A stretch of 64,000 nt of DNA from Candidatus Laterigemmans baculatus. Lineage in GTDB: Bacteria; Planctomycetota; Planctomycetia; Pirellulales; Pirellulaceae. The notes under the pieces are model-generated. The model worked only from the letters and a program-made list of their open reading frames with translations, did no database searches and was not told where the DNA came from. Positions 42,672-52,126 of this stretch are shown here, in pieces. Position 1 is the stretch's first letter, and each line of letters begins with the position of its first letter. The stretch spans positions 47,830-111,829 of the forward strand of contig NZ_WRPR01000011.1 of assembly GCF_010367455.1 (NCBI RefSeq), given 5' to 3'. The translations under genes and the position numbers were made by a program.

Positions 42672-44348
42672 ATGGACACGATTCGCCATAAGATCGCCGC
42701 CGCTCGCCGCCGGTTGCTCCTGCAGCGTTTTGGCCGGGTCGCCTCGTGGACGTTCTTTGTGCTCTTGGCACTCGCCGCCATCGGGGCCGCGGTCCCCAAG
42801 GTCTGGCCGCTCGCGGTGCCGAGCGAGACGTGGTGGTGGATGTGGACCGCCGGAGGAAGCGCCGCAGCGGTCCTTATCGCCGCTGGAATCACTTTCTTCA
42901 CTCGGCCCACGCTGGCCCAAACCGCGCTCGAGATCGACCGACGCTTTGGGCTCAAGGAACGCCTCAGCAGCAGTCTCGCGCTCGACGACGAGGCGCGGGA
43001 AACTGAGATGGGTCAGGCGCTGGTGGGGGACGCGGAGCAGCGGGCGAGTCAGCTGGAGATCGGCGAGCACTTTGCCATCGTCCCGCACCGCCGCGGCCTG
43101 CTCCCGCTCGTGCCGCTGGTGTTTCTTGGGGTCCTGATCTTCGTTCCCGATGCGACGCGGAAAAATGTAGCCGATGCTGGCGTCGACGCGGCGGCCAAGG
43201 CGGAAGCCGAACAGATCAAGAAGGCGGCTGAGACGCTGAAAAAACGGCTCGAGCAGCACCGTCGCCAAGCCGCCGCCGAAGGGCTCAAGGACGCCGAGGA
43301 AACGTTCAAAAAGCTCGAGCAGCAGGCGGGGAAGATCGCTGATCACAAGGCCCCGGACAAAAAGGAAACGCTGATCGCGCTGAACGACCTCAAAAAGCAG
43401 CTCCAAGAGCGCCGCGACGCCCTCGGCTCTCCCGAACAGATGCGAAAATCGCTCGCGCCGATGAAAAACCTCGAACAGGGTCCCGCCGATCGGGCAGCCC
43501 GAGCGCTCGCCGAGGGGGACTTTGCCGAAGCCAAACAGCAGATCGAGGCGCTCGCTCAAAAACTCCGCGATGGCTCGCTTTCCAAAGAAGCCAAACAGCA
43601 GTTGGCCGAGCAGATCGAGCAGCTGGAGAAGAAAATTCAGCAAGCGGCCGCCGAGCACCAGCAGGCCAAGCAGCAACTCGAGGAGCAAATCGAGCAAGCG
43701 CGACGCGAGGGGCGGACGGCGGATGCCGCCAAAATGCAGCAGAAGTTGAATGAACTGCAGCAGATGGATCCGACCATGCAGCAGCTTCAGCAGATGGCCG
43801 AAGGGATGCAAGCCGCCCAGCAGGCTCTCGAAAATGGCAACGAGCAGGAAGCCTCCGAAGCGCTCGAGCAGATCGCCGACGAGCTCGGCCAGATGCAGGC
43901 CGAGATGGACGAGCTGGAGGATCTGCAGGACGCGATGGACCAGCTCTCGCAGACCAAGGAGCAGATGGCCTGCAAGCAGTGCAGCGGCGCGGGCTGCGCC
44001 GAGTGCCAAGGGGCGGGCAGCCAATCCAAACTCGGCCAGCGTTCCGGCCGCGGCGGTCTGAAACCCGGAAATCAGCCCGGCCGCGGGCCCGCCAATCAGG
44101 ACGACAGCCAAGCCGATACAAACTCCTACGAGTCGCAAGTCCGCGGCGAGCCCAAGAGCGGCCGAGCGATCATCGCTGGGCCGGCCGGTGGAGCCAATCG
44201 CAAGGGACAGACGCGGGAAGATGTCCAAACCGCCGTCGTCGAAGCGCTGTCCGAAGAGAGCGATCCGCTCACCAACGAGCCGCTGCCCCGAGACGAGCGG
44301 GAGCACGCTCAGCAATACTTCGACCGCCTCCGCGACGCGGGGTTGTAG
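42672..44348 (+). CDS. Long coiled-coil membrane protein (DUF4175-like) with a DnaJ-type cysteine module
   Basis: A 558-residue protein. Two N-terminal membrane segments (about 24-44 and 58-77) and a third near 150 are followed by about 240 residues of Gln/Glu/Lys-rich coiled coil (residues about 175-430). After that comes C-K-Q-C-S-G-A-G-C-A-E-C, which matches half of a DnaJ zinc-finger (CxxCxGxG). A disordered Gly/Gln tail and a conserved-looking C-terminus complete it: EPLPRDEREHAQQYFDRLRDAGL. Similar proteins occur in planctomycetes near MoxR/DUF58 genes, but none is near here. A role as a membrane-anchored scaffold is a guess. Confidence 0.75.
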   Translation: MDTIRHKIAAARRRLLLQRFGRVASWTFFVLLALAAIGAAVPKVWPLAVPSETWWWMWTAGGSAAAVLIAAGITFFTRPTLAQTALEIDRRFGLKERLSSSLALDDEARETEMGQALVGDAEQRASQLEIGEHFAIVPHRRGLLPLVPLVFLGVLIFVPDATRKNVADAGVDAAAKAEAEQIKKAAETLKKRLEQHRRQAAAEGLKDAEETFKKLEQQAGKIADHKAPDKKETLIALNDLKKQLQERRDALGSPEQMRKSLAPMKNLEQGPADRAARALAEGDFAEAKQQIEALAQKLRDGSLSKEAKQQLAEQIEQLEKKIQQAAAEHQQAKQQLEEQIEQARREGRTADAAKMQQKLNELQQMDPTMQQLQQMAEGMQAAQQALENGNEQEASEALEQIADELGQMQAEMDELEDLQDAMDQLSQTKEQMACKQCSGAGCAECQGAGSQSKLGQRSGRGGLKPGNQPGRGPANQDDSQADTNSYESQVRGEPKSGRAIIAGPAGGANRKGQTREDVQTAVVEALSEESDPLTNEPLPRDEREHAQQYFDRLRDAGL

Positions 44349-44677
44349 CGAGGAGGGGGGCATCTCGAGAGCCGAGATAACGGATCGGTCACCGGTCTAA
44401 CCCTCCCCCCGGGAGGTTCGGGCTGGGATGGTGAAAAGCCCGGAGGAAAAGGTCGCCAAAAGTAGAAACGGCGACTCAAAACATCACCCTCCCGCATGCG
44501 GGAGGGTCGGGCTCTTAGGCCCGGGGAGGGCAATGGGTTTCGACACGAACTCTCGACTGAGCCGTTAGAAAAGAAGCCAATTCGTTGAGGAAAAAGGGTC
44601 ACACGCACTCATCGCGCGAGCGTCTACCGGCCCCTCCCCGCTCGTTCCTCGCGACCCTCCCGGGGGGAGGGTGACTG
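44349..44677. repeat. Intergenic region with one and a half GC-rich elements
   Basis: This 329-base gap carries a partial GC-rich arm (44400-44420) and a larger, internally extended element (44486-44672) with the same outer arms as 42424-42549 but a longer centre. The minus-strand ceramidase-like gene ends six bases later, so the element may act as its terminator. No gene is visible. Confidence 0.75.
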
Positions 44678-46066
44678 CTAGGGCCGACCGGTACGATCTC
44701 TCAGCAACTTCTCCACCGCTCCGAGCAGCACCGCTTCGACGGCTGGGCTGACCCGCGTCGCTCGATCGCTGGTTTCGTAGCCTCCCTCATCGTAGGCGAC
44801 CGCGGTCCCGATGTAGCCGGGGCCGTAATCACCATAAGCGGCCATGGCGACGAACAGCTCGGGCCGCATCTGCTGGGCGGCCAGCTGGTATTCGACGAAC
44901 AGCTCGCCCGGCATGTGCAGCACCCGCGCGGTGCCCAGCCGCAGGCAACCGATCTCGATCTTCTCGCCAGCTTGAACGCGGCGGAGCCACGCCAGGTGCT
45001 TGGCCGCAGTCAGCAGACTCAGCTCTGGATTGTCTTTCGCCTGGCCCGAGAGCCGAGCGACCAGGACCGACTCGTCCACGTGCTCGCCAACCGGGAGCTC
45101 GACGCTGACCGATTCCCAGCCGACGTCCGTGGGGCGGAGCGGCGAACGCTCGGTCGCCTCCCAAGCAGCTTGCATCGCACGGGCGACGCGGTCGGTCAAG
45201 ATCTCGCGATACTCGACCGATCCATCGTTCCACTTGCCCGCTCCGATGTTGCCGCCGGCGCCGTTGAAGTGAATGTGCGGGACGCCGCTCTCGGACTGGC
45301 GGCGGTCGCGCGCGTAACCCGGAAAGTCGGGATTCGCTTTACCGGTCCGGTAGTAGCTCTGGGGGTGCGTCGCGAAGTAACTCAGCGCGGCGACCGCTTC
45401 GTCCCCGTTCCAAAAGCTGATCATCCGCAGCTTGGGATCGACGGTTCCCGCGGGTGCTGCCCGCAGCCGGGGGTCGCGAGTCGCGGTGTAGCGGGTGGCG
45501 GCGACCTTGCCGTCTTCTCCCAGGATCCGCCGGTTCGAAGCGACTTGCTCGACTTCGGCGACCCCCAGCCCCAGCCCGTCGACCGGTACCGCCCGCTCAA
45601 CGGCCGAACGGGCCGCCTCAGCAGCCCGCTCAAACGCCTGACGCGCGCCTCGGACATCGTACAGCTGCTCCTGCCCGTAGTGGTCGAGCAGGGCGGCGGC
45701 GGTAAAGTCGCAGCGAGGCGCATCGTGCTGATGCAACGCATGCACCGAGACCCGCTCAGGTGTCGTCCCGGTGGCTTCGGCCAGCCGCTGCCGCAGCTCG
45801 TCATGGGCTTCGTTCGCCACGCCGATCCAATCGATCGCGCAAAGCACGATCGGCTCTCCGGAGCCGAGAATCACCACGCCGCGACAGCTCAGCGGATCGG
45901 TGACTTCGATGCACCGGTCGTAAGCCATCATCGAGCCGATCTCGGGAGACGCATCGGAGTGGAACACGCCGACGCGAAGACCCTCCGCCGCGGCTGGCGA
46001 GAGCGACAGGCAGAGCCCCGCCCAAACCATCCCCACAGCCAACCCACAGCATCGCACGATCCGCAT
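44678..46066 (-). CDS. Neutral/alkaline ceramidase-like exported protein
   Basis: A 462-residue protein with a signal peptide (hydrophobic about 8-24, cleavage after SPAAAE). The start at 46066 follows GAGGGAAACGTG. Motifs fit the N-terminal catalytic region of neutral ceramidase-like proteins: RVSVHALHQHDAPRCD, with paired His for zinc, and SYFATHPQSYYRTGKANPDFPGYARD, with another His. FNGAGGNIGAGKW is another glycine-rich conserved site. It lacks the C-terminal beta-sandwich of true ceramidases. Such proteins are frequent in planctomycetes and may act on a lipid or on a glycan rather than on ceramide. It lies 217 bases after the heme dehydrogenase stop. Confidence 0.7.
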   Translation of the reverse strand: MRIVRCCGLAVGMVWAGLCLSLSPAAAEGLRVGVFHSDASPEIGSMMAYDRCIEVTDPLSCRGVVILGSGEPIVLCAIDWIGVANEAHDELRQRLAEATGTTPERVSVHALHQHDAPRCDFTAAALLDHYGQEQLYDVRGARQAFERAAEAARSAVERAVPVDGLGLGVAEVEQVASNRRILGEDGKVAATRYTATRDPRLRAAPAGTVDPKLRMISFWNGDEAVAALSYFATHPQSYYRTGKANPDFPGYARDRRQSESGVPHIHFNGAGGNIGAGKWNDGSVEYREILTDRVARAMQAAWEATERSPLRPTDVGWESVSVELPVGEHVDESVLVARLSGQAKDNPELSLLTAAKHLAWLRRVQAGEKIEIGCLRLGTARVLHMPGELFVEYQLAAQQMRPELFVAMAAYGDYGPGYIGTAVAYDEGGYETSDRATRVSPAVEAVLLGAVEKLLRDRTGRP

Positions 46067-46283
46067 CACGTTTCCCTCGATACGTCGCAAGGTACGTCAG
46101 GCTTTCCAGCCTGACCGGTCCGCTACCGCCATCGTTTAACGGCAAGCCCGCTCGTTCTTCATCCCATCAGCCGCCGGGCGCTAGCCCCCGGTTCCTTCGA
46201 ATGCGGCAGGAACCGAACGCTAGCGCGTGGCGGCTGATAAGTGCCAAGCGAGAAACCAACAACATTCCACTCTCGCCGTCCGC
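46067..46283. repeat. Intergenic cluster: small hairpin, half 68-bp element and family A palindrome
   Basis: Contents in order: a hairpin CGTCAGGC-TTTCCA-GCCTGACC (46096-46117), one broken arm of the 68-base element (46132-46148), and a full paired family A unit (46166-46238). The broken arm shows that the 68-base element decays or recombines at its centre. Confidence 0.8.
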
Positions 46284-49200
46284 TCAGGACTGGCTTGCTC
46301 GGAGGAATGCCAGCAAGTCGCGGAGGACTTCCGGCGGAATCTCCTTGTGCAACCCTTCGGGCATCAGCGAGCGGCCGGTGGCTCGCAGCTGCTCGATGTC
46401 GCCGCGGGGAACGGTCGTCCGCACACCTTGCGAATCGACGATCGAAACGCTGGCGTCGGTCTCCGATTCGACGACCCCCGAGAGGATCTGGCCGCTGGCC
46501 GTCTCGAGCACCACGGTCTGGAAGCGGAGGTCGACTTCGCGGTTCGGATCGAGAATCGCGATCAGGAGCTGCTCGTTCGACTTTTCGAGCACACTCCGCA
46601 GATCGGGCCCGACCGCTTGGCCTTCGCCACCGGCACGGTGACAGGCCGCACAGATCCGCTTGAAGGTCTCCCGTCCAGCGGTCGCATCGCCGGGGGTGTT
46701 CGCCACGGCGGTGTACTTCTGCAGGATCTCCGGGGGGACCGATTCGGTCATCACGACCGCCCCTTCGGCCAACCGCTTTTGCAGTTCCGCGTCGCCGCGA
46801 TCGTTCAGCAGCGTCTGCACGTCAGCCGGAACCGCCCGCGGTTCGAGCGAGCCATCGATCACGGCCGCGGCAACCAGGTTCAGTCCTTGCCGCTGCCCCT
46901 TGAGCACGCCCCAGGCCGCTTCCCGGACTCCCGGAGTCAACTCCCCGAGGCTGTCGAGCACGAGCTCGAGCGAAGCGGCGTCGTTGCCCACCAGCCGCTG
47001 CATCGCCAGCTTCTGGACGCCGATCGGCTGCGACGGATGGAGCAGCTCGACCAGCAGCTCGCGGGTCTCCTCCGCCGGCAGGCTCCACTGCAACAGCGCC
47101 AACCGGTTCTCGAGCGACAGGGATGCTCGATCCTTGCTGTCGCTCGGCTCGAGGGCCGTGGGATCGAGCGCCGTGCTGATCCATTCGGCCAAGGGGCGAC
47201 CACGCTTGCTGGCGGACAGCCCTCGCAGCTCGGCGGCGATCGCTCCCATCAACTGGTTTCGCTCCGCCGATTCGGCTTCGGTCGCTTCGAGCCGGCGAAC
47301 CAGGCTCTCGATCCCATCCTCGTCGGTGTGCAGCAATTGGCAGACGGTCGCCCGCAGCCAAGCGGCGCGATCGGCCGCCGGAATCGCCTCGGCCGGCTTA
47401 GCCAGCCGATCAAGAAACGCGTCCGCGGCCGAGCCGAGCGAACCTTCGACGGCCCAGCGGATCCAAGCGTCGCTGGGGTTCTGCCGAGCGACCTCCCAGA
47501 GCAGGGCGGCTCGCGTCGCTTCGTCCTCGACCAGCGTGTCGGCGTGCAGGGCGAGCTGGAAGCGAACGTGGATCGAATCGTCGCTTCCGGCTGCGGCGAT
47601 CTGCTCGACCTCGAGCGGCAGCTCCGCGCCGCCGCCGGCAAACCGCACCGCCCAGCTGCGAACCCGCGGGTAGGTGTCGTTCCAAGCCGCTTTGACGGTG
47701 GCCCCATCGAGCCCACCGGGAAGCCCCGCGAGGGTCTGCATCGCCTGCAACCGCCCGGCGGCCGTCTTCCCTTCACGAACCAGCGCCCGCAGCTGCGGGA
47801 TGACTTCCTGGGGCTGCCGCTCGTAGAGCAAGCGGGCAGCGGTTCGGCGGTGCCAGGCGTTGGGATGGTCGAGGACCGGAACGAGTTCGGCCGAAGTGAA
47901 CGTCTCGAGCGGCTCGACTTCGCGGCGCAAGGGACGGTCGGTCTTGACCAGTCGCCAGATGCGGCCGCGGTCGTTGCCGCTGTTCAGATCGAGGTGCTGT
48001 TTGATTTGCGGCGGCAGGCTCGCCGGGTGCTCGATGACTTCGCGGTACATGTCGGCGATGTACACCGCACCGTCCGGTCCGTTACCGAGCTGGACCGGGC
48101 GGAACCAAATGTCCGAGGACCGCAGCAGCTCGGTCTCTTTGTCGATCCGCGTGCCTTCCCACCACACGCCGTCGGGGGTCAGCCGCTTGCGGTGGACCAG
48201 GTTGCTGCCGACGTCGCAAACCAGAGCCAGGTCGGTTTCCTCGTCAAACCACTGATCCCCATCGTAGACGTACACGCCGGTCGCACCGGTGAAGTAGCCA
48301 GCCGCTCGACCGCCTCCTTCGACCACGCCCGGAACCGCTCCGGAAACCCGCAGCTCGGTCCGCAGCACCCGCCACGGTTCGACCGGCGAGGCGCGATAGA
48401 CGTCGGCTTGCGGGCCATCGACCGCGATGCTGCGACGCATCGGCGGAGTCGCCGAGAGGACCCCTTCGGAGCCGGCGACCATCAACACCTGCTGCAGGTG
48501 ATCGCTGTTGCTGCAGACGAATTTGTCACCCCAAGCGTTGAACACCATCCCGTGCTGGCCACCGCCGGGAACCGCTTCGAATTCGCGGCTGAGCGGTTCG
48601 ATCGCGAAATCGCGGCGGCCGAGCGGGAGGGCGTTGGCGGAATCGGCCGCTTGGACATCCGCGCCGCTGCTGCTGGTCGCCCCGTGGATCCGGTTATCGG
48701 GTCCCCAGCGAAGGCTGTTGACCAATCCCTGCACGTTGCTGCGACGAAAACCCGTGAACCACAACTCGGGCTCGACCGGTTCGCCGTCCTTCGGTTCGCC
48801 GATGTAAAGGATGTCCGGAGCCGCGGCGACCAAGTAACCATCGCCCCAGCACGCCACGGCGGTGGGCCAGGAGAGGCCTTCGGCGAGCGTTTCCGCTTCG
48901 TCCATCTGGCCGTCGCCGTCGGTGTCGGTCAGCCGCCGCAAGCGTCCCATGTGATCGTTGGGCCGCTCGCTGTAGTCCCGCATCTCGACCACCACCAGCC
49001 GGCCGAGGGCGTCGAAGCAGAACGCCACCGGGTCGACCACCAACGGCTCAGCGGCCACCAACTCGACGCGGTAGCCGGGGGCAACGTCGAAAGTTTTCGC
49101 CGCCTCGGCGGGCTCGAGCGGCTCGATCCGAGGCAACCGCGGGTCGCCGGAGACGCCGTCGGCGGCTTGCATCGACACGGCAGCCTGCAGCGAAAGCGCC

Positions 49201-49346
49201 GCGGGGATCGCGAGGGCCACCCACAGTGCCCGCTTCAGAAAGTGGCCCCGCTGCGAACGGGAAACTTGCTTATTCTTCAAAACTCGCATAAATCCGATGA
49301 CCAGTAAGACGGAAAAAAACAGCAGCCGCAAAGCCCGCCCAATCAT
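46284..49346 (-). CDS. PVC-type heme-binding membrane-bound dehydrogenase
   Basis: About 1020 residues. The ATG at 49346 overlaps the preceding stop (ATGA) and has AGGTGG upstream; a later ATG at 49289 would give a simpler signal peptide. Residues about 60-400 are the beta-propeller dehydrogenase-like domain (GYRVELVAAEPLVVDPVAF, GRLVVVEMRDYSERPND, DTDGDGQMDEAETLAEGLSWP). HEAT-like helical repeats follow (about 430-820). The C-terminal cytochrome c domain has CAACH near residue 895 and a GPDLRSV block with the methionine ligand probably in SLMPEG. Such proteins pass electrons from an unknown organic substrate. Coupling to the flavoprotein gene suggests a shared oxidative pathway. Confidence 0.92.
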   Translation of the reverse strand: MIGRALRLLFFSVLLVIGFMRVLKNKQVSRSQRGHFLKRALWVALAIPAALSLQAAVSMQAADGVSGDPRLPRIEPLEPAEAAKTFDVAPGYRVELVAAEPLVVDPVAFCFDALGRLVVVEMRDYSERPNDHMGRLRRLTDTDGDGQMDEAETLAEGLSWPTAVACWGDGYLVAAAPDILYIGEPKDGEPVEPELWFTGFRRSNVQGLVNSLRWGPDNRIHGATSSSGADVQAADSANALPLGRRDFAIEPLSREFEAVPGGGQHGMVFNAWGDKFVCSNSDHLQQVLMVAGSEGVLSATPPMRRSIAVDGPQADVYRASPVEPWRVLRTELRVSGAVPGVVEGGGRAAGYFTGATGVYVYDGDQWFDEETDLALVCDVGSNLVHRKRLTPDGVWWEGTRIDKETELLRSSDIWFRPVQLGNGPDGAVYIADMYREVIEHPASLPPQIKQHLDLNSGNDRGRIWRLVKTDRPLRREVEPLETFTSAELVPVLDHPNAWHRRTAARLLYERQPQEVIPQLRALVREGKTAAGRLQAMQTLAGLPGGLDGATVKAAWNDTYPRVRSWAVRFAGGGAELPLEVEQIAAAGSDDSIHVRFQLALHADTLVEDEATRAALLWEVARQNPSDAWIRWAVEGSLGSAADAFLDRLAKPAEAIPAADRAAWLRATVCQLLHTDEDGIESLVRRLEATEAESAERNQLMGAIAAELRGLSASKRGRPLAEWISTALDPTALEPSDSKDRASLSLENRLALLQWSLPAEETRELLVELLHPSQPIGVQKLAMQRLVGNDAASLELVLDSLGELTPGVREAAWGVLKGQRQGLNLVAAAVIDGSLEPRAVPADVQTLLNDRGDAELQKRLAEGAVVMTESVPPEILQKYTAVANTPGDATAGRETFKRICAACHRAGGEGQAVGPDLRSVLEKSNEQLLIAILDPNREVDLRFQTVVLETASGQILSGVVESETDASVSIVDSQGVRTTVPRGDIEQLRATGRSLMPEGLHKEIPPEVLRDLLAFLRASQS

Positions 49347-50410
49347 AAACCACCTGGGGCAGTCTCGTCGACGATTCGAACGACCGCATCGGCGGACCCC
49401 CACGATAGAGTCAGCCCTGAACCACCATGGCCATAGTGGTGAATGATCCGTGGCTCGCGGGGGTCGGGCTCCAGCCGCACGGCCTTGCGAACCGGCCGCA
49501 GCCCAACCAGTTTTTGCAGCGGCTGCTGCCCGGCCAACCGGGGTTCGAACGCCACGCAGCGGGCCAGGATCTGCTCGAAGATCGCCTCGTCTCCGCGCAA
49601 GAGATCTCGCGCCGGGGGAGCCGGCTCGGTCAGAATCGCCGTCCCGCCACAGATCATGTCCTCCTCGCTCCCGGACCGCGGCACCATGTACAGCGGCGTG
49701 TCGTGGAACGGCCCGCGGTGCATCGTGATTAGCGGCTGGCCGGGAATCTGCGGCATCCGGAGCACGTACCCGGCCAGCAACCGCATGCTCTCCGGTCCCT
49801 CCCGCTCCTCGGCCACCGCGTGCTTGGCCTGCCAGCCGGTGCAGTTGATTACTAGGTCGAAGCCTTCGGAGTCGAGCAGCCCAGCGAGCGACTCGACCCA
49901 GCCCGCTCGCACTTCGCTTCCCGGCAGCTCCAAGAAGCGGCGGCGGAGGTAGGCGAGGTAGTCGGGCATCCGCGCGACCGGCGTCTCGAACTGAACCCGC
50001 TCGACAAACTCGATCGGCGTGCTCGTCCCCGGCAGGGTCATGCTTCGCGGTTCGCGAACCGGCCCGCGCGACCAGTCAATCCCGGGCAGATGACGCCACC
50101 AGTAGGCCTCATCGAGCTCCTCGTCGAGCTCCTTGGCTCCCGCCGCGTCGAGCCACTCCTCGGCCGGCGTCAGCTTCACTCCCGTTCCCGGCTCGTGGGC
50201 CAACTGCTGCAGCACCTTGAGCGTGTCGCTGGCCCAGCGGTGATCGTACTGGCCGATCCAGTACGGAGCCCAATACGCAGCGGCGGTCGCCGAAGTCGTC
50301 TCCAGCGGTTCTTGGCCGCTGATCAGCGTGACCCGATGCCCCCGCTCGGCCAGCCGAATGGCCGTCGAGTAACCAATCACGCCACCACCGACCACCGCAA
50401 TTCGCTTCAC
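49343..50410 (-). CDS. D-amino-acid-oxidase-like FAD-dependent oxidoreductase
   Basis: A 355-residue flavoprotein. The FAD-binding Rossmann motif is at the N-terminus (IAVVGGGVIGYSTAIRLAERG). The middle VINCTGWQAKHAV resembles the DAAO signature, and the C-terminal HHYGHGGSGLTLSWG is the diagnostic DAAO glycine-rich block. It is soluble, without a signal. A GTG start at 50410 has GGAG about nine bases upstream. Expected reaction: oxidation of a D-amino acid (or glycine/sarcosine-like amine) by O2, with a 2-oxoacid as product; substrate specificity unresolved. Its stop overlaps the heme dehydrogenase start by four bases. Confidence 0.9.
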   Translation of the reverse strand: MKRIAVVGGGVIGYSTAIRLAERGHRVTLISGQEPLETTSATAAAYWAPYWIGQYDHRWASDTLKVLQQLAHEPGTGVKLTPAEEWLDAAGAKELDEELDEAYWWRHLPGIDWSRGPVREPRSMTLPGTSTPIEFVERVQFETPVARMPDYLAYLRRRFLELPGSEVRAGWVESLAGLLDSEGFDLVINCTGWQAKHAVAEEREGPESMRLLAGYVLRMPQIPGQPLITMHRGPFHDTPLYMVPRSGSEEDMICGGTAILTEPAPPARDLLRGDEAIFEQILARCVAFEPRLAGQQPLQKLVGLRPVRKAVRLEPDPREPRIIHHYGHGGSGLTLSWGSADAVVRIVDETAPGGL

Positions 50411-50565
50411 GACGTTTGCTCCAGGGGAAAGTGCTCCGACCGCGACAACTGGATGCTCAAGTTAGCCGAGATCGCGAGAGAAAGCTGGCACCCTCTCCGA
50501 CGCCAATCTCCAAATCGGCCGAGACTCCCGCTCCGGTCAACACCACGACATTCATTGAAAGGACA

Positions 50566-52062
50566 TCAGTGTCGTTTGCGTTGATCGAGCCGTTCGCCAG
50601 CGGGGACTTGCACCGGGAGCACCAATCCTCCCGACTCGCCCAGCTCCTTGAACAACCGATCGCGGAGCTCGGCGATCTGGTCTTGATAAGCGGGCACGTT
50701 AATCAAATTGTGCCGCTCCAGAGGGTCGGTCTCGAGATCGTGAAAGCTGTCATGATCCCAGGTGCCGTGGTAATAGACGTACTTGTAACGATCGGTGCGG
50801 ATCGCCAACACCGTGGGGGTCGCCGGAAAGTTCCATTCCCAGTGGTACTCATACAGGATGTGGTCGCGCCAATCCTCGACCGGGCCTCCTTGCCACAGCG
50901 GCTGCATCGAGCGACCGTCGAACTCGACGCGCGCGGGCGTCTCGACTCCACAAACGTCGAGGATCGTCGGAGCGATATCGACATTCTGCACCATCGATTC
51001 GACGACCGTCCCCGCTTCGATCCGGCCCGGAGCATAAGCCAGCATGGGCACGCGAATGGACGTCTCAAAGGCGTCCCGTTTGTCGTAGAAACCGTGCTCG
51101 CCCAGGTGGAACCCATTGTCGCCCATATAGACGACGATCGTCTCCTCGCTCAGACCGTTCTGATCGAGGTAATCGAGCACGCGGCCGACGTTCTCATCCA
51201 TTCCATGGACCGTCTCGCAGTAGTTGTAATACAGCTCGTCAAAATCGGGGACTGGATCTTTATCAAAAGCCCCGGTCTCCATGTGATCGATACCATGGAT
51301 GCTATATCGCCGGTCGAGCACCCACCGCGGCTGAGTCTGATAATTCCGCTCGGTGTTAGCCATCGTCTCGGGATAGTCGATCGGCTTGCCGTGGTACCGA
51401 CCAGCATGGCGCGGGGCGGGCTGAAATGGATAATGCACCGCTTTGAAAGACAGATACAACAGAAACGGCTTGTCGTCGGGCCGTTCACCCTTGAGCCACT
51501 CGAGCGCCTGGTCGGTGAGCACATCGGTCGTGTAGCCCGAAAAATCCTTGTGCTGGCCGTTGATATTCAGTGTCGGATCGAAGTAGACGCCTTGCCCTGG
51601 AAAGCTGACCCAATGGTCGAAGCCCGGACGGGGCTCGTCGTTGTCGTGCCCCATGTGCCACTTGCCAACGAACGCCGTCGCGTAGTCGGCTTGCTGCAGC
51701 AATCGTGGGAAAAACGTCGTGCCCTCGGGGACCGGACGCTGGTTGTCGACCACGCGATGGTGGTGCATGTACTGGCCGGTCAGAATCGACGCGCGGCTCG
51801 GCGAGCATAGCGAAGTCGTTACGAACGCATTTTTGAAATGGGCCCCCTGAGCGGCCATCCGGTCGAGGTTGGGAGTCTCCAAGAACGCGGGGCTCGATTC
51901 GACGAACCCCATAAAATCGAAGCGGTGGTCATCGCTGAGGATGAACACCACGTTGGGCCTCTCGGCCCGGGCTTCTTCTGCCATCGCTCGCCGTTCCAAG
52001 GCCAAGCTCAGAACGGCAGGCAGCAGTAACCCAACAAAGCAAGCCAAGAGGCGCGTTCTCAT
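50566..52062 (-). CDS. Sulfatase with canonical active site
   Basis: A 498-residue exported sulfatase (signal peptide hydrophobic residues 6-21). All textbook residues are present: first metal pair D-D (FILSDDHRFDFMG), formylglycine motif C-S-P-S-R (SLCSPSRASILTG), GKWHMG, VHYPF for the later His, and second pair D-N in MGDNGFHLGEHGFYDKR. The HxLGEH...K pattern is that of the iduronate- and choline-sulfatase branch, though the exact substrate cannot be assigned. Compared with the other three sulfatases of this window it is the only one with an unchanged first D-D pair. The 155-base gap upstream shows no gene. Confidence 0.95.
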   Translation of the reverse strand: MRTRLLACFVGLLLPAVLSLALERRAMAEEARAERPNVVFILSDDHRFDFMGFVESSPAFLETPNLDRMAAQGAHFKNAFVTTSLCSPSRASILTGQYMHHHRVVDNQRPVPEGTTFFPRLLQQADYATAFVGKWHMGHDNDEPRPGFDHWVSFPGQGVYFDPTLNINGQHKDFSGYTTDVLTDQALEWLKGERPDDKPFLLYLSFKAVHYPFQPAPRHAGRYHGKPIDYPETMANTERNYQTQPRWVLDRRYSIHGIDHMETGAFDKDPVPDFDELYYNYCETVHGMDENVGRVLDYLDQNGLSEETIVVYMGDNGFHLGEHGFYDKRDAFETSIRVPMLAYAPGRIEAGTVVESMVQNVDIAPTILDVCGVETPARVEFDGRSMQPLWQGGPVEDWRDHILYEYHWEWNFPATPTVLAIRTDRYKYVYYHGTWDHDSFHDLETDPLERHNLINVPAYQDQIAELRDRLFKELGESGGLVLPVQVPAGERLDQRKRH

Positions 52063-52126
52063 CAGTCAAAGTCATCGATTCGCGGATCCGAAAGACCTGC
52101 TGAGCGATGGACTCGTCGGGCGAGGT

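Noticed and set aside
46227..49307. A plus-strand open frame of about 1026 codons opposite the heme dehydrogenase
   Set aside because: The minus strand has clear family motifs over its full length, and the plus-strand product is Arg/Gly/Gln-rich without domains, as expected from a high-GC antisense shadow.
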